The notes: generated from the sequence alone by a model not told the origin. DNA of 64,000 bases from Sphaerisporangium perillae (GCF_023276435.1 NZ_JALLPO010000039.1:32876-96875), one strand, 5' to 3'; positions 53,440 to 62,292 are shown, counted from the first letter of the stretch. A program made the numbers and translations.

Positions 53440-53799
53440 CAGCGTGAGCCGACCTGCTTGGGCACGGCCGGCATCTCCTGCAGCCACCGACTGGCGACCT
53501 CGCGGCCGGCGTCGGTCAGCTCGTACACGGTGCGCTCTGGATAGGCCCGGTCACGTCCGGTCTCGCGCACTGAGATCAGGGCCTCGGCGTGCAGGCGGCC
53601 GATCGCGCGATGCAGACTCGCGCGCTGGTTGACGTTGACGACCTGCTCCTTGCCCCACTGCTTGATCAGCCTCTGCATGCCGTACGGGTGCCCCTGACCG
53701 CTGTCGACTCCGAACCCGAAGGACTCTGCGGGCGCCGATCGAGCCTGACATCGCGTACGCAGCCGAGTCATTGAGGCTGCCGACATCACCGCATAACAC
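53440..53799 (-). pseudogene. PadR-family regulator fragment
   Basis: The minus strand has the PadR winged helix HPYGMQRLIKQWGKEQVVNV through YELTDAGREVASRWLQEMPA. Upstream residues lie in another frame (SIGARRVL...). The open frame runs past the homology into the YibE/F 3' end, so the C-terminal dimer helix is missing. It is probably broken at both ends. Confidence 0.55.
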
Positions 53800-53873
53800 T
53801 CACGTCATGCCCTGGCCAGAAGGCTATGAAAGGTTAGCCAGTCTAATAAACCTCCTTGAGGAGTACCACGCAC

Positions 53874-55046
53874 ATGCGCAAGATGGTGATGCTGGCGGCA
53901 GCCGCTGCGACGCTCACACTGGGCACCGTGTCCCCCGCGATGGCCAAAGCCAGCGACGGCCACGTCTTCACGCTGGCCGTCTATGGAGATGCCCCGTATG
54001 GGACGTCACCCACCGACTCCGCCGAGTTTCAGGCGACACCCGGCTTCGTCGAGTCGATCAACAATGACCCACAGGTCAGCCTCATCGCCCACGTCGGCGA
54101 CATCCACTCAGGCAAGCAGTACTGCACGCAGGCCTATGATCAGTCGGTATTCAACCTGTGGGCGAAGTACCAGAAGCCTTTGGTCTACACCCCCGGCGAC
54201 AACGAGTGGACGGACTGCCACAAGGCAGCTGAGGGCGGCGGCACCTACAGCTCGGCCACGCAGCAGATCAACTATGTCCTCGATCCGGTCACGCACCAGC
54301 CGGTCGATTACGCCAGCGGCAATCCCGCCGCCAACCTCGACCTGGTCCGCTCGATCTTCTTCTCGAAGCCCGGCAGGACGCTCGGCAACGGAAAGCAGCA
54401 CGTGCTCTCGCAGGCGCAGGTCTACGACCGTGCGCACCCCACGGACTCGAAGTTCGTCGAGAACGTGACGTGGCAGCAGAAGGGCATCCAGTTCGTGACG
54501 CTCAACATCCCGGGCGGCTCGAACAACGACACCGATGTCTGGTACGGCGCTCCGTCGCAGAGCGCCGCACAGAAGAAGGAGGTCGCCGAGCGCACGGCCG
54601 CCGACCTGCGCTGGCTTGACCGGGCATTCTCGCAGGCTCAGGAAGATGGCGCCAAGGGTGTCGTGATCTTCACGCAGGCCGACATGTGGGACCTGGACGG
54701 TAACACTCCGGCACACCTGACTGAGTACGAGCCCTTCGTGGCAAGCATCGCCTCCCACACGAAGAAGTTCGGGAAGTCGGTCTTGTTGTTGAACGGCGAC
54801 TCCCACGTGTACAAGTCCGACAACCCGCTGTCTCCGTCCGCCCCGTGTGTCGGCGAGGCAGGCGCGTGCACCTCGGTCGCGTCAACGCACCCTGGATACG
54901 ACGTGCCGAACTTCCACCGGGTGGTGGTGCACGGCAGCACCTTCCCGCTCGAGTGGCTGAAGCTGACCATTGACACGAAGGCAAACCACCCCGCGAGCGC
55001 CAACGCGTTCGGGCCGTTCAGCTGGCAGCGGATGACCCAGTCCTGA
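53874..55046 (+). CDS. Secreted metallophosphoesterase
   Basis: This 390-aa protein has a signal peptide (MRKMVMLAAAAATLTLGTVS..., cleavage after AMA). The metallophosphoesterase pattern is YGDAPYG, HVGDIHSGK, TPGDNEWTDC, and NGDSHVY near the end. It should hydrolyse phosphate esters outside the cell with a dinuclear metal centre. The ATG follows GAGGAG. A large terminator follows the stop. Confidence 0.82.
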   Translation: MRKMVMLAAAAATLTLGTVSPAMAKASDGHVFTLAVYGDAPYGTSPTDSAEFQATPGFVESINNDPQVSLIAHVGDIHSGKQYCTQAYDQSVFNLWAKYQKPLVYTPGDNEWTDCHKAAEGGGTYSSATQQINYVLDPVTHQPVDYASGNPAANLDLVRSIFFSKPGRTLGNGKQHVLSQAQVYDRAHPTDSKFVENVTWQQKGIQFVTLNIPGGSNNDTDVWYGAPSQSAAQKKEVAERTAADLRWLDRAFSQAQEDGAKGVVIFTQADMWDLDGNTPAHLTEYEPFVASIASHTKKFGKSVLLLNGDSHVYKSDNPLSPSAPCVGEAGACTSVASTHPGYDVPNFHRVVVHGSTFPLEWLKLTIDTKANHPASANAFGPFSWQRMTQS

Positions 55047-55052
55047 CTCCGC

Positions 55053-55104
55053 GTGGTGCGTACCCGAGCACTCGCCTTCTGGCGATCCCCCGGGTACGCA
55101 CCAC
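55053..55104 (+). terminator. Hairpin after the metallophosphoesterase
   Basis: A perfect 14-bp outer stem (55053-55066 with 55091-55104) encloses a smaller TCGCC/GGCGA stem. Confidence 0.85.
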
Positions 55105-55235
55105 GACCATCACCTTTGAGTCCAGGAAAGCTATTCAGGTCGAGGGGCCTCGGATCCGGAGGTTGTCCGTAGCTCCTTGACCTACGGCGTGATTCCCCAG
55201 GCTATTAACGGGCCATTACGTCGGTGTGAGGCTTT

Positions 55236-55272
55236 GTGTGGCCCTGTTGCTGTACTTGCTGCTGTACAGCAC
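55236..55272 (+). repeat. 37-bp direct repeat, copy 1 (TGCTGTAC type)
   Basis: This sequence recurs at 63530-63566 with 35 of 37 bases the same by hand count. Inside it TGCTGTAC is repeated with a 12-bp period. The copy at 63530 lies 75 bp from a tRNA-Ala fragment; here no tRNA piece is left. Confidence 0.8.
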
Positions 55273-55361
55273 CTTTGCGGCGTAGTGACCATCGACACCG
55301 CTTCCGCTGTGACTTGAGCTATGCGATCATGCCGAGGTTCCCTTTCGGAGAGGATCGACCA

Positions 55362-55619
55362 ATGGCCGGCGGAAACTACGATTCCTACGCACTTGCCCGA
55401 CACTTCGAACAGATCAGCGAGCGCTTCGCCCGAATCGAGACGCAGCTCGCGCTCTTGTCGGAGAAGCTGGGTGTGCCCTACGACCCCCCGTCGGCGGGAG
55501 TGCCGACCGAAGTCGTCCAACTCGCCCGTGCCGGCAAGGAGCTCGAGGCCATCAAGCTGTACAGGGCTATGACCAATGCAAGCCTCGTCGAAGCCCGCGA
55601 GGTCGTCTTGGGGCTCTGA
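55362..55619 (+). CDS. Small protein with L7/L12 C-terminal-like fold
   Basis: This 85-aa protein has an N-terminal helix pair (ARHFEQISERFARIETQLALLSEKLG). A segment VPTEVVQLARAGKELEAIKL-YRAMTNASLVEAREVV follows, like the C-terminal domain of ribosomal protein L7/L12 (KIxAIKxxREx(T/S)xLGLxEAKxxV). It is not the ribosomal protein itself, which is longer. The start has a GGAGAGG site. It is cargo of the unit left of the first tRNA-Ala fragment. Confidence 0.65.
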   Translation: MAGGNYDSYALARHFEQISERFARIETQLALLSEKLGVPYDPPSAGVPTEVVQLARAGKELEAIKLYRAMTNASLVEAREVVLGL

Positions 55620-55667
55620 ACGCCAACCGCGCGCGAGACTTGACGCGCTCGGGGCGCGCCTTCAGCA

Positions 55668-55911
55668 CGCCGTTCGCGCTGAAGTGCTCCTGCTCGGCGG
55701 GAGCAAGGGACTGCCCTTCCTCAAGCCTGCACTGTCCGGCCTGGAGAAGATCATTCCTAACGTCGAACGGATCGAGTTCCCTGGGCTCGATCATGATGCG
55801 TCGGGAGATGTCAGCAAGCGACACCCTGCCGGCCGTCTGGAGGTCGTGGCGGCCGAACTGAGGCGTTTCTTCACCTCGGCAGCTAAGGGCCGAGACACCG
55901 GGACGAGGTAG
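55668..55911 (+). pseudogene. Alpha/beta hydrolase C-terminal scrap
   Basis: RAEVLLLGGSKGLPFLKPAL then SGLEKIIPNVERIEFPGLDH and AAELRRFFTS ends at 55911. This is the last third of an alpha/beta hydrolase, with the active-site His in GLDHDAS. The nucleophile part is missing; the frame upstream is unrelated. Confidence 0.6.
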
Positions 55912-56014
55912 CGGGCTCAGCCGCGCGATATGCGGCGAAGGTATTCGGATGGCGTTCTGACCTCGATGCGGGGTAACGGGCAACGAGGGCAAACCCATCA
56001 CGGGGAACGGTTCC

Positions 56015-56033
56015 TAATGGCACGACGGCCCGC
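56015..56033 (+). repeat. Left arm-like repeat at att1
   Basis: TAATGGCACGACGGCCCGC, a degenerate form of the GGCACG pair seen at 59952 and 63320, just left of a weak hairpin and the tRNA fragment. Confidence 0.4.
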
Positions 56034-56062
56034 TTCTTGATCAGGAACGGGGTGTTTGTCGA

Positions 56063-56106
56063 GGTGGAGCCTAGGGGATTCGAACCCCTGACTTCCTGCT
56101 TGCAAA
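56063..56106 (-). repeat. att1: 3' half of tRNA-Ala(UGC)
   Basis: Read on the minus strand it runs from anticodon loop TTTGCAA through stem GCAGG, variable loop, T arm AGGGG TTCGAAT CCCCT, acceptor AGGCTCC and A73. T at position 70 allows the G3-U70 pair that marks tRNA-Ala. The 5' half is absent. The same 44 bases recur at 57909, 60012/61535 and 63412, all in this orientation. Confidence 0.8.
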
Positions 56107-56164
56107 TCGGCCTGATCACCAGGGGGAACGGCCGCGACCTGGGCGAGAGGCAGTCCGTGAGTGA

Positions 56165-56218
56165 CCGTGACTGACCCCGGTTCACCGCCCTTAATGGCCC
56201 GCTAATGGCCCGGCGATT
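56165..56218 (+). repeat. Right arm-like repeat b (58 bp from att1)
   Basis: CCGTGACTGACC...TTAATGGCCCGCTAATGGCCC. The pair of TAATGGCCCG words has an 11-bp period, one helical turn. It starts 58 bp beyond the tRNA fragment, as do copies c and f at theirs (58-59 bp). Confidence 0.7.
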
Positions 56219-56351
56219 ACGAATACCTCAGCGTGTCATGTGCGTGGTCGGTCCCCCTACCGCCCGCGTCATGCGGCACGGAAAGCCGCCACCTCTCGTC
56301 GTGCCGACGCCGTCCCGGGGTCTTGCTTGCGGAGGGCGCAGGGCACCGCGG

Positions 56352-56804
56352 TCAGACTCCTGGAAGGTGCGAGTCATAGATTCGCTGGAGCAGGGCGTTG
56401 AGCCGTTCCCGTTCGCGGTCGGTGAGGGCATGGAGGAAATCGTCCTCGTGGGCAGCCGCCATGGCGCCAACCGTCTCGATGAGGGCGCTTCCCTTGTCAG
56501 TGAGGGCGACGATGCGGCGCCGGCCGTCGGCGCCGTGGGCCTGTCGCTCGACCAGTCCTTTGGCCTCCAGCGAGTCGAGCACGGCGACGATGTTGCGTGC
56601 GTCCACGGCGACCAGGTCGGCCAGGTGCCGCTGCCCCAGCAGCCCCTGCTCCTTGAGTGTGACCAGGACGCCGTACTGGCCCTGAGTCAACTCGTAGCCC
56701 GCGAGGAACGCGTTCCAGGAACGTGCCACCAGAGCCCCAAGGCGGGCCACCAGAAACCCCGTGCCTCGTTCGTATGCAGGCCCGTCATCGTCGCCAGCAT
56801 TCAT
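56352..56804 (-). CDS. MarR-family transcriptional regulator
   Basis: This 150-aa protein has the MarR winged helix: LTQGQYGVLVTLKEQGLLGQRHLADLVAVDARNIVAVLDSLEAKGLVERQAHGADGRRRIVALTDKG. Such regulators usually release DNA on binding a small phenolic or lipophilic ligand. It is divergent from a hydrolase gene, and a large double palindrome lies between the starts. It should repress both genes. Confidence 0.9.
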   Translation of the reverse strand: MNAGDDDGPAYERGTGFLVARLGALVARSWNAFLAGYELTQGQYGVLVTLKEQGLLGQRHLADLVAVDARNIVAVLDSLEAKGLVERQAHGADGRRRIVALTDKGSALIETVGAMAAAHEDDFLHALTDRERERLNALLQRIYDSHLPGV

Positions 56805-56820
56805 AGCGCCATGCTAACAG

Positions 56821-56864
56821 ATCGACATGTTGCATGTCGTTTGATAGACATGCAACATGTCGAT
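56821..56864. promoter_or_regulatory. 44-bp double-dyad operator of the MarR/hydrolase pair
   Basis: An 18-bp arm (56821-56838) is perfectly inverted at 56847-56864 around GTTTGATA. Each arm is itself a palindrome GACATG-N3-CATGTC, so there are two MarR-sized sites. The right site covers the hydrolase ATG (56857) and the left lies 17 bp before the marR start. Confidence 0.85.
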
Positions 56865-57722
56865 AAACCAAAGACACAGGCACCTCCCCATCGGAGACTT
56901 CTCTGTTCACATCGTTGAAACGGGCGATCCGGACGGCCCGCCATACCTCCTCCTTCACGGCTGGCCGGAGTCGTGGAGGACATGGGAGGGCGTGATGGAG
57001 GCCGCCGCCGGCACAGCAAGAGTCATCGCCATCGATCTTCCTGGGATCGGCGAGTCCACCGGAGCTGTGGACGGCGGATCCAAACGCCTGATCGCGAGAG
57101 CCGTCCACGAGCTGGTCCGCACGCTCGGGCTCACCGATTTCACACTGGTCGGCCACGACGCCGGCGGGATGGTCGCCTACTCCTACCTCAGGCAGTACTC
57201 CGATGTCGCCCGGGTGGTCATCATGAACACCGTGATCCCGGGCGTCGACCCGTGGAGCGAGGTGCTGCGCAATCCCTACATCTGGCACTTCGGCCTCCAC
57301 GCGGTGCCGGACCTGCCGGAGATCCTGGTGCAGGGGCGTCAGGCCGAATACTTCGGCTACTTCTACGACGTGCTGTCCCCTGCGCCAGAGAAATCACCAA
57401 AGACTCGCGCGCCGCACACGCCGCCGCCTACGGCACGGATGCCGCCCTGACCGCGGGGTTCGACCTCTACCGGGCGTTTCCTCAGGACGCCCGGGACAAC
57501 GCCGACTTCGCCGCGGCTGGCCCCGTCGACACCCCCCTGCTCTACGTGCGCGGTGACAGCGAAGGTCGGGACATCACCACATACGCGGCTGGGCTACGTG
57601 AGGCCGGCATCCGGAATCTCACGACCGCCCTGGTGCCTGGCACCGGCCACTTCGCACAGGAAGAGGCACCCGCCGATGTATGGCGCCTCATCCACTCCTT
57701 CGCTGCGAGCACGTCGACGTAG
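56857..57722 (+). pseudogene. Epoxide-hydrolase-like alpha/beta hydrolase with one frameshift
   Basis: The first frame gives LLLHGWPESWRTWE (HGxP oxyanion), LVGHDAGGMVAYSYL (nucleophile Asp in GHDAGG) and the cap domain up to about 57385. A one-base shift then continues REITKDSRAAHAAAYGTDAA through TPLLYVRGDSEGRD to VPGTGHFAQEEAP, with the catalytic His. Together they give about 288 aa, the normal length. The start codon lies inside the MarR operator. Confidence 0.75.
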
Positions 57723-57908
57723 ACCAGACGCCTCAGCATCAGCGCGTAACACGGCCGCAGCCAGAGCGATCAGCCCCGCAAGCATCGGGAGCCGACTGCA
57801 TCACAGCGGAGCGTGCCGGGGCTGCGCGAAGCGTACAAACGAACTCCGTTGCCGTACGAGATCGAAAAGAGTCACTTCCCGATCATGGGAGGTGGCCTTT
57901 GACGTGGG

Positions 57909-57953
57909 GGTGGAGCCTAAGGGGATTCGAACCCCTGACTTCCTGCTTGCAAA
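57909..57953 (-). repeat. att2: 3' half of tRNA-Ala(UGC)
   Basis: The same tRNA-Ala piece as att1 but with one extra T in the acceptor strand (CCTTAGG), so 45 bp. The 7 bp to the right of the core also resemble att1 (CGGCCTGATCACC in both). Confidence 0.8.
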
Positions 57954-58011
57954 ACGGCCTGATCACCTGGGGAAACGTGCCTGACCTCGGCGGCAAGCCT
58001 GCGCCGAGTCC

Positions 58012-58064
58012 CCGTGACTCCCCCTTGATCACCGCTCTTAATGGCACGCTAATGGCACGCGATC
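58012..58064 (+). repeat. Right arm-like repeat c (58 bp from att2)
   Basis: CCGTGACTCCCCCTTGATCA and, further on, TTAATGGCACGCTAATGGCACG with an 11-bp period. The clearest copy of the arm unit. Confidence 0.75.
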
Positions 58065-58313
58065 AAGCTGCGCCATCTGGACCGACGCCGCACCTACCTC
58101 AACTCGAATCCCGTCAGGGACACAGGTGACAGTGCGTAGCCGGCGCCAGCACGGCAGACGGTGAATCGGGATCGGGCGGTGGCGCGACGTCCGGTTTACA
58201 GCGAGCTGCGGTTCCCGACTGCGCTGTGCCTCTGACATCGTCATACGACCTTCGCCCCCTTTCAGACGACCCGCAATCCTAGTGGGATCGCTGTCCGGAA
58301 GGTTCAGGGCACC

Positions 58314-58450
58314 TCAAGCTGGGGCTATCTCGTACTCGATCGGGGTGAGCATCACCGACGTGCTGTGTCGTCGCTTAGTTGTAAAAGATCTCCAGGTACT
58401 CGAAGATCGCATTTACCAGCTCGATGAGGGTCTTCCAGCTACACCGATTC
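58314..58450 (-). pseudogene. IS3-family transposase (OrfB) C-terminal scrap
   Basis: CSWKTLIELVNAIFEYLEIF-YN-stop, then one base over TKRRHSTSVMLTPIEYEIAP-A-stop. This is the end of the integrase core of IS3-type transposases (...FEYLE.FYNRxRRHSxLGxLTPxEYE). It is frameshifted and truncated, and lies inside the att2-att3 unit. Confidence 0.65.
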
Positions 58451-58534
58451 GCGGAGTGAAGTTGCTGCCCTCGAGGTTCCGGGGCGTGATGAGCGCGCGG
58501 TCGGCGTGCGACGAACACGGCAGAGAGGTGAAAC

Positions 58535-59716
58535 ATGCCACGCGGCAGGTCGCCTGCCTGGCGAAGCGCCACCCTGATTGGGTTCTTGGCCGTCCTCGGA
58601 TCGCTCAGTCCAGCCTGCGCGTCCGACTCGCCGCCCGGGCCACCGCGATCGAGCGTCGGCGAAGCGCCGACCGCTGCCAACCCCAGCCTGGTGACCTACC
58701 CAGGCACCGAGTGGCGCCGCGCCGACCCGCGAGAGGCCGGATTCGATCCCGCCAAGCTGGACAAGATCGCCGCAGAGGCCCAGAAGAACGGCTCGAACTG
58801 CTTGGTCGTGATCCGGCACGGCAAGCTCGTGGCCGACTGGTACTGGAACGGCACCAGCGTCACGAGCCAGGAGGTCTTCTCCGCGACGAAATCCTACTCC
58901 AGCACTCTGATCGGCATCGCCCAAGCGGCCGGCGAACTCGACGTCGATGACAAGGTGTCGAAATACGTTTCTTCGTGGGCTGGCACGCCGTCCGAGAATG
59001 TCCGGATAAAGAACATCCTGAGCAACGACTCCGGCCGCCACTGGGACCCCACCACTGACTACCGCGATCTGCTCCGCGCGGCGAACAGGACGCGCTTCGC
59101 CGTCGAGCTGGACCAGGACGCCGCTCCCGGCAGGACCTGGGTGTACAACAATGCCGCCATCCAGACCCTCGATGCCGTGCTGAAGAAGGCAACCGGCAAG
59201 AACCCCGCCGACTACGCGAAGGAACGGCTGTTCGGCCCCATCGGCATGAGCCACTCGCAGATGACCCGTGACAGCGCCGGCAACACGAACATGTTCTTCG
59301 GCTTCCACTCGACCTGCCAGGACATGGCCCGGTTCGGCTACCTCTTCTTGCGCGGCGGCGCCTGGACCGGCACCCAGATAGTGCCGGCTCGGTGGGTCAA
59401 GGAGGCGACCGGCCGGCCGTCCCAGACACTCAATGCCGCCTACGGTTACCTCTGGTGGCTGAACAACCGCGGCCCTGTTGTCGCGAATCCCTTGCAGGCC
59501 AGCAGCCGGCAGCAGAGCGCGAAGGCACCCCGGCGCCGCCTGGTGGAGGGCGCGCCCAAGGAGATGTACTGGGCGTTGGGCCTGGGCGGCCAGATCATCC
59601 AGATCGATCCCGGATCGGACACCGTCGTCGTACGACTCGGCCGGGGCGATGCCAGATCGAAATACGGCCCGGCCCACACCGCCAAGCTGGTAACCCAAGC
59701 CCTCGTCAGACCCTAG
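58535..59716 (+). CDS. Class C beta-lactamase-fold serine hydrolase, lipoprotein
   Basis: This 393-aa exported protein has an N-terminal signal ending in a lipobox-like SPAC. The beta-lactamase/esterase motifs are FSATKS (SxxK, nucleophile Ser) and VYNNAA (YxN). The third motif HTG/KTG is replaced by a Gly-rich ALGLGGQII. It is more likely an esterase or peptidase than a drug-resistance enzyme. It is the only intact gene of the att2-att3 unit. Confidence 0.85.
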   Translation: MPRGRSPAWRSATLIGFLAVLGSLSPACASDSPPGPPRSSVGEAPTAANPSLVTYPGTEWRRADPREAGFDPAKLDKIAAEAQKNGSNCLVVIRHGKLVADWYWNGTSVTSQEVFSATKSYSSTLIGIAQAAGELDVDDKVSKYVSSWAGTPSENVRIKNILSNDSGRHWDPTTDYRDLLRAANRTRFAVELDQDAAPGRTWVYNNAAIQTLDAVLKKATGKNPADYAKERLFGPIGMSHSQMTRDSAGNTNMFFGFHSTCQDMARFGYLFLRGGAWTGTQIVPARWVKEATGRPSQTLNAAYGYLWWLNNRGPVVANPLQASSRQQSAKAPRRRLVEGAPKEMYWALGLGGQIIQIDPGSDTVVVRLGRGDARSKYGPAHTAKLVTQALVRP

Positions 59717-59812
59717 ATATGGCCGCTGATGAGAACATCCAAGTCATCGCCACGCCGCTATGGACCTCAGGTTCCCTGCTCGGCTCGGTAGTACACAATC
59801 AAGGCGGCGCGC

Positions 59813-59864
59813 CCGTGATTCCCCCTTGATCACCGCCTGATCGGGCACGCAACGGGCACGATCC
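59813..59864 (+). repeat. Arm-like repeat d, tRNA core lost
   Basis: CCGTGATTCCCCCTTGATCA then TCGGGCACGCAACGGGCACG. It is close to copy c in its first half and to copies f/h in its second, but no tRNA fragment remains 58 bp to the left. Confidence 0.6.
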
Positions 59865-59951
59865 CGAGGAGCCGTCAAGCATCAAGTGAGTCACGACACC
59901 GCGTTGAGCATCGGTGCACTTCGGGTGTGTGATGCGCTGGTCCCGGCGGGC

Positions 59952-59972
59952 TGATGGCACGTTAATGGCACG
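59952..59972 (+). repeat. Left arm-like repeat e before att3
   Basis: TGATGGCACGTTAATGGCACG, with the TGGCACG words 11 bp apart, directly before the att3 hairpin. Confidence 0.65.
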
Positions 59973-60009
59973 AACGCCACTTTCCCTGATGCGGGAAGCG
60001 GCGTTTTTG
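59973..60009 (-). terminator. Hairpin behind the att3 tRNA piece
   Basis: AACGCCACTTTCCC pairs with GGGAAGCGGCGTTT (one mismatch) and a T run follows on the plus strand. It is downstream of the minus-strand tRNA piece, where a tRNA terminator would be, although the T run suits plus-strand transcripts. Confidence 0.6.
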
Positions 60010-60011
60010 CT

Positions 60012-60023
60012 GGTGGAGCCTAG
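60012..60023 (-). repeat. att3, left part (split by IS701 element)
   Basis: GGTGGAGCCTAG is the acceptor end of the third tRNA-Ala copy. The rest is at 61535-61570 on the far side of the insertion. CTAG is the duplicated target. Confidence 0.75.
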
Positions 60024-61534
60024 TACGACAGCAGTAGTTCGAGATCGTTCACACTGAGTGATCTCGCGCATGCGAACGGCCGCCTCTAGGATCGCGATCT
60101 TGTGAGAAACCGTGATCAAGAGACGGCCGCAGCGGCCAGCTTAGAGCCCGAACTGCTGGAACGGAGGTTCGCGGAGTTGACCAGCGCGATCGCTGGCACG
60201 TTCGGACGGGTCGAACCCCGCAAGGCCGCGACCGGCTACCTGCGTGGACTGCTGTCGGAGATCCCGCGAAAGACCTGCTGGGATCTGAGCAAACACGCTG
60301 GATACCCGACCCCGGACAGATGCAGCGGCTGCTGTCACGCGCCGCCTGGGACCAGGACGCCGTCCGCGATGCGGTCCGCCACTACGTGATCGACCACCTG
60401 GCCAGCCCGGACGCAGTGCTGGTGCTGGACGAGACCGGGCAGGAGAAGAAAGGGGTCATGACCTGCGGCGTGGGTCGCCAGTACACCGGCACCGCCGGCA
60501 AGGTCACCAACTGCATCGTCGCCGTCTACGCCACCTACGCCGGCCCGTTCGGCCACGCCCTGATCGACACCGAGCTGTACGTGCAGCGCAAATACCTCGA
60601 CCAACCGGCGACGCGGGAGGCGATGGGCCTGCCCACTGACTGGCGGTTCGCGACCAAACCGCAGCTCGCGCAGCGGATCGCGGCCCGCACCCTGGCGGCG
60701 GGGGTCACGCTCGCGTGGGCGGCGGGCGATGAGGTGTACGGCCACGATCCCAAGCTCCGCGCCTTCCTGGAAGAACAGAAGATCGGCTATGTGCCGGCAG
60801 CCGGGGTCGATTTCCCCGTCCCCACGGCGGCCGGCCCGCACCGCGCCGACCACCTGGCCCGGCTGGTTCCCGCTCGCGCGTGGGAGCGGCGCTCGTGTGG
60901 CGCGGGCTCCAAGGGGCCGCGCATCTATGACCGGGCCATGGTCGCCACCGCGAGCCCGCGGCGGGCGCTGCCGATCCGGCGATCGGCCAAAACCCCGTCT
61001 GAGCTGGCGTTCTTCTACTGCCACGTGCCTGAGGGCCGGGCGTTGACGCTGCCCGTCCTGGTCCGGGTCGCAGGGGTCAGAGGAGGATTTCCAGCAGTCG
61101 AAAGGACAGGTCGGGCTCGACCACACCCAGGCCCGCCGGTACCGGTCATGGCGAAGGCACGTCATCTTGGCGATGGCCGCGCTCGCGGTCCTGGCCGTCG
61201 TCGTCGCGGTCGAGCGACGTCGTCACCCTGCCCCCGTCGTGCCGCATACCGGCCAGGACGATCCGCCCGACGACTACGGGCTCATTGCGCTGACCGTGCC
61301 CGAGGTCCGCCGTTTGCTCGCCGTATTCACCCACGTCAGCGCCGCCGTGACGCCACCGATTGCGGCTTTTTGGCGCGAGTTCGAACTGCGCTGGAGCCAG
61401 TGGCGACGCCGCCACCAGGCCCGCGCCCGCTGGTACCACTACCGCAGACGCCTCACCCTCACATAACCCCAGCTCACACCATCAGACAGCGCTCGTGGAG
61501 GCGAAGGGCCAGATCACAAAGTACTGCTGTCGTA
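60024..61534. mobile_element. IS701-family insertion sequence
   Basis: This 1511-bp element has inverted ends: 13 perfect bases TACGACAGCAGTA, about 23 bp with mismatches. It is flanked by a CTAG duplication at 60020-60023 and 61535-61538. A 4-bp YTAG-type target is normal for IS701. It carries a degraded transposase. The insertion is younger than att3, which it cuts in two. Confidence 0.85.
60102..61466 (+). pseudogene. IS701-family transposase with two frameshifts
   Basis: From GTG 60102: LEPELLERRFAELTSAIAGT to HAGYP. A one-base shift near 60305 leads to MQRLLSRAAWDQDAVRDAVR, VLVLDETGQEKKGVMTCGVG (first catalytic Asp) and LAWAAGDEVYGHD (second). Near 61080 the frame shifts again to EEDFQQSKGQVGLDHTQARR and on to RRRHQARARWYHYRRRLT. 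All domains are recognisable, but the element is probably immobile on its own. Confidence 0.8.
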
Positions 61535-61570
61535 CTAGGGGATTCGAACCCCTAACTTCCTGCTTGCAAA
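61535..61570 (-). repeat. att3, right part
   Basis: CTAGGGGATTCGAACCCCTA and then the anticodon stem and loop piece TTCCTGCTTGCAAA. This completes the third tRNA-Ala copy; one T-arm-flank base differs (TAAC instead of TGAC). Confidence 0.75.
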
Positions 61571-61629
61571 GACGCATGCCGATCTTTCTTCACCTGCGAA
61601 GACGCAGATCAGGGCCTTGATTGCGTTCC

Positions 61630-61688
61630 CCGTGACTCCCCGCTGTTCCCCCTCGTTTCCCGTCCCATCGGGCACGCGACGGGCACGG
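61630..61688 (+). repeat. Right arm-like repeat f (59 bp from att3)
   Basis: CCGTGACTCCCCGCTGTTCC and, further on, TCGGGCACGCGACGGGCACG with the 11-bp period. The rest of 61571-61974 shows no gene. Confidence 0.65.
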
Positions 61689-61974
61689 CTGTACCCTCTT
61701 CGAGACGGTCTTCGGCATTGCACCGCGCCTCCCCGCATGGGTACGGCTTACCGTAGGCGATCGGGCACGACGCCGGGGATGCTGGATAGCACCGGAGGCC
61801 GTCATCGCCCTATGTCTCTGGAAGCATGTCAACCCGGGAACCTGCGGATTAAAAGCTCGGATTCGATCAGTTCTGGACGGTTCATTGCAGACCAGAGGCC
61901 CTGTGCGGTCCACCCTGAACGGGTCTGAACGGTCCTGTACTGCAACGGGAAATGCAACTGCTCGACAGGCGTGA

Positions 61975-62292
61975 TCAATCTCCCGTGGAGCTCGGAGCCG
62001 TGGAGTCGATCTGAGGGGCGGTCTTTCGAAGCTCCTCGATCAGCGGCCACATTGGATCGTCCTTCTCACTGAAGGTGTCAAGGTCGATGATCTGCTCTTT
62101 ATCGATGATCTTCGCGTTCGACCCGCTGTCCTCCCCGGTCAGTGTGGTGACTGGTCGACCTGCTTTCTCCGATCCGCCGTGGTTAGTCAGGTAGGCCCCG
62201 CCTATGAGGACCAGAGCAGCACACGGAACGAGCATCAGTTGGTAGCGCCGTATCCGTCTCGACCGGAACCGTAGCGAATCTTCCTTGATCAC
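61975..62292 (-). CDS. Small membrane-anchored protein of unknown function
   Basis: This 105-aa protein has a basic N-terminus, one helix (YQLMLVPCAALVLIGGAYL) and an acidic extracytoplasmic tail (GEDSGSNAKIIDKEQIIDLD...). The GTG at 62292 has a GGAGGAG site. It is the first of three small membrane or exported proteins in the att3-att4 unit. No family is recognised. Confidence 0.6.
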   Translation of the reverse strand: MIKEDSLRFRSRRIRRYQLMLVPCAALVLIGGAYLTNHGGSEKAGRPVTTLTGEDSGSNAKIIDKEQIIDLDTFSEKDDPMWPLIEELRKTAPQIDSTAPSSTGD

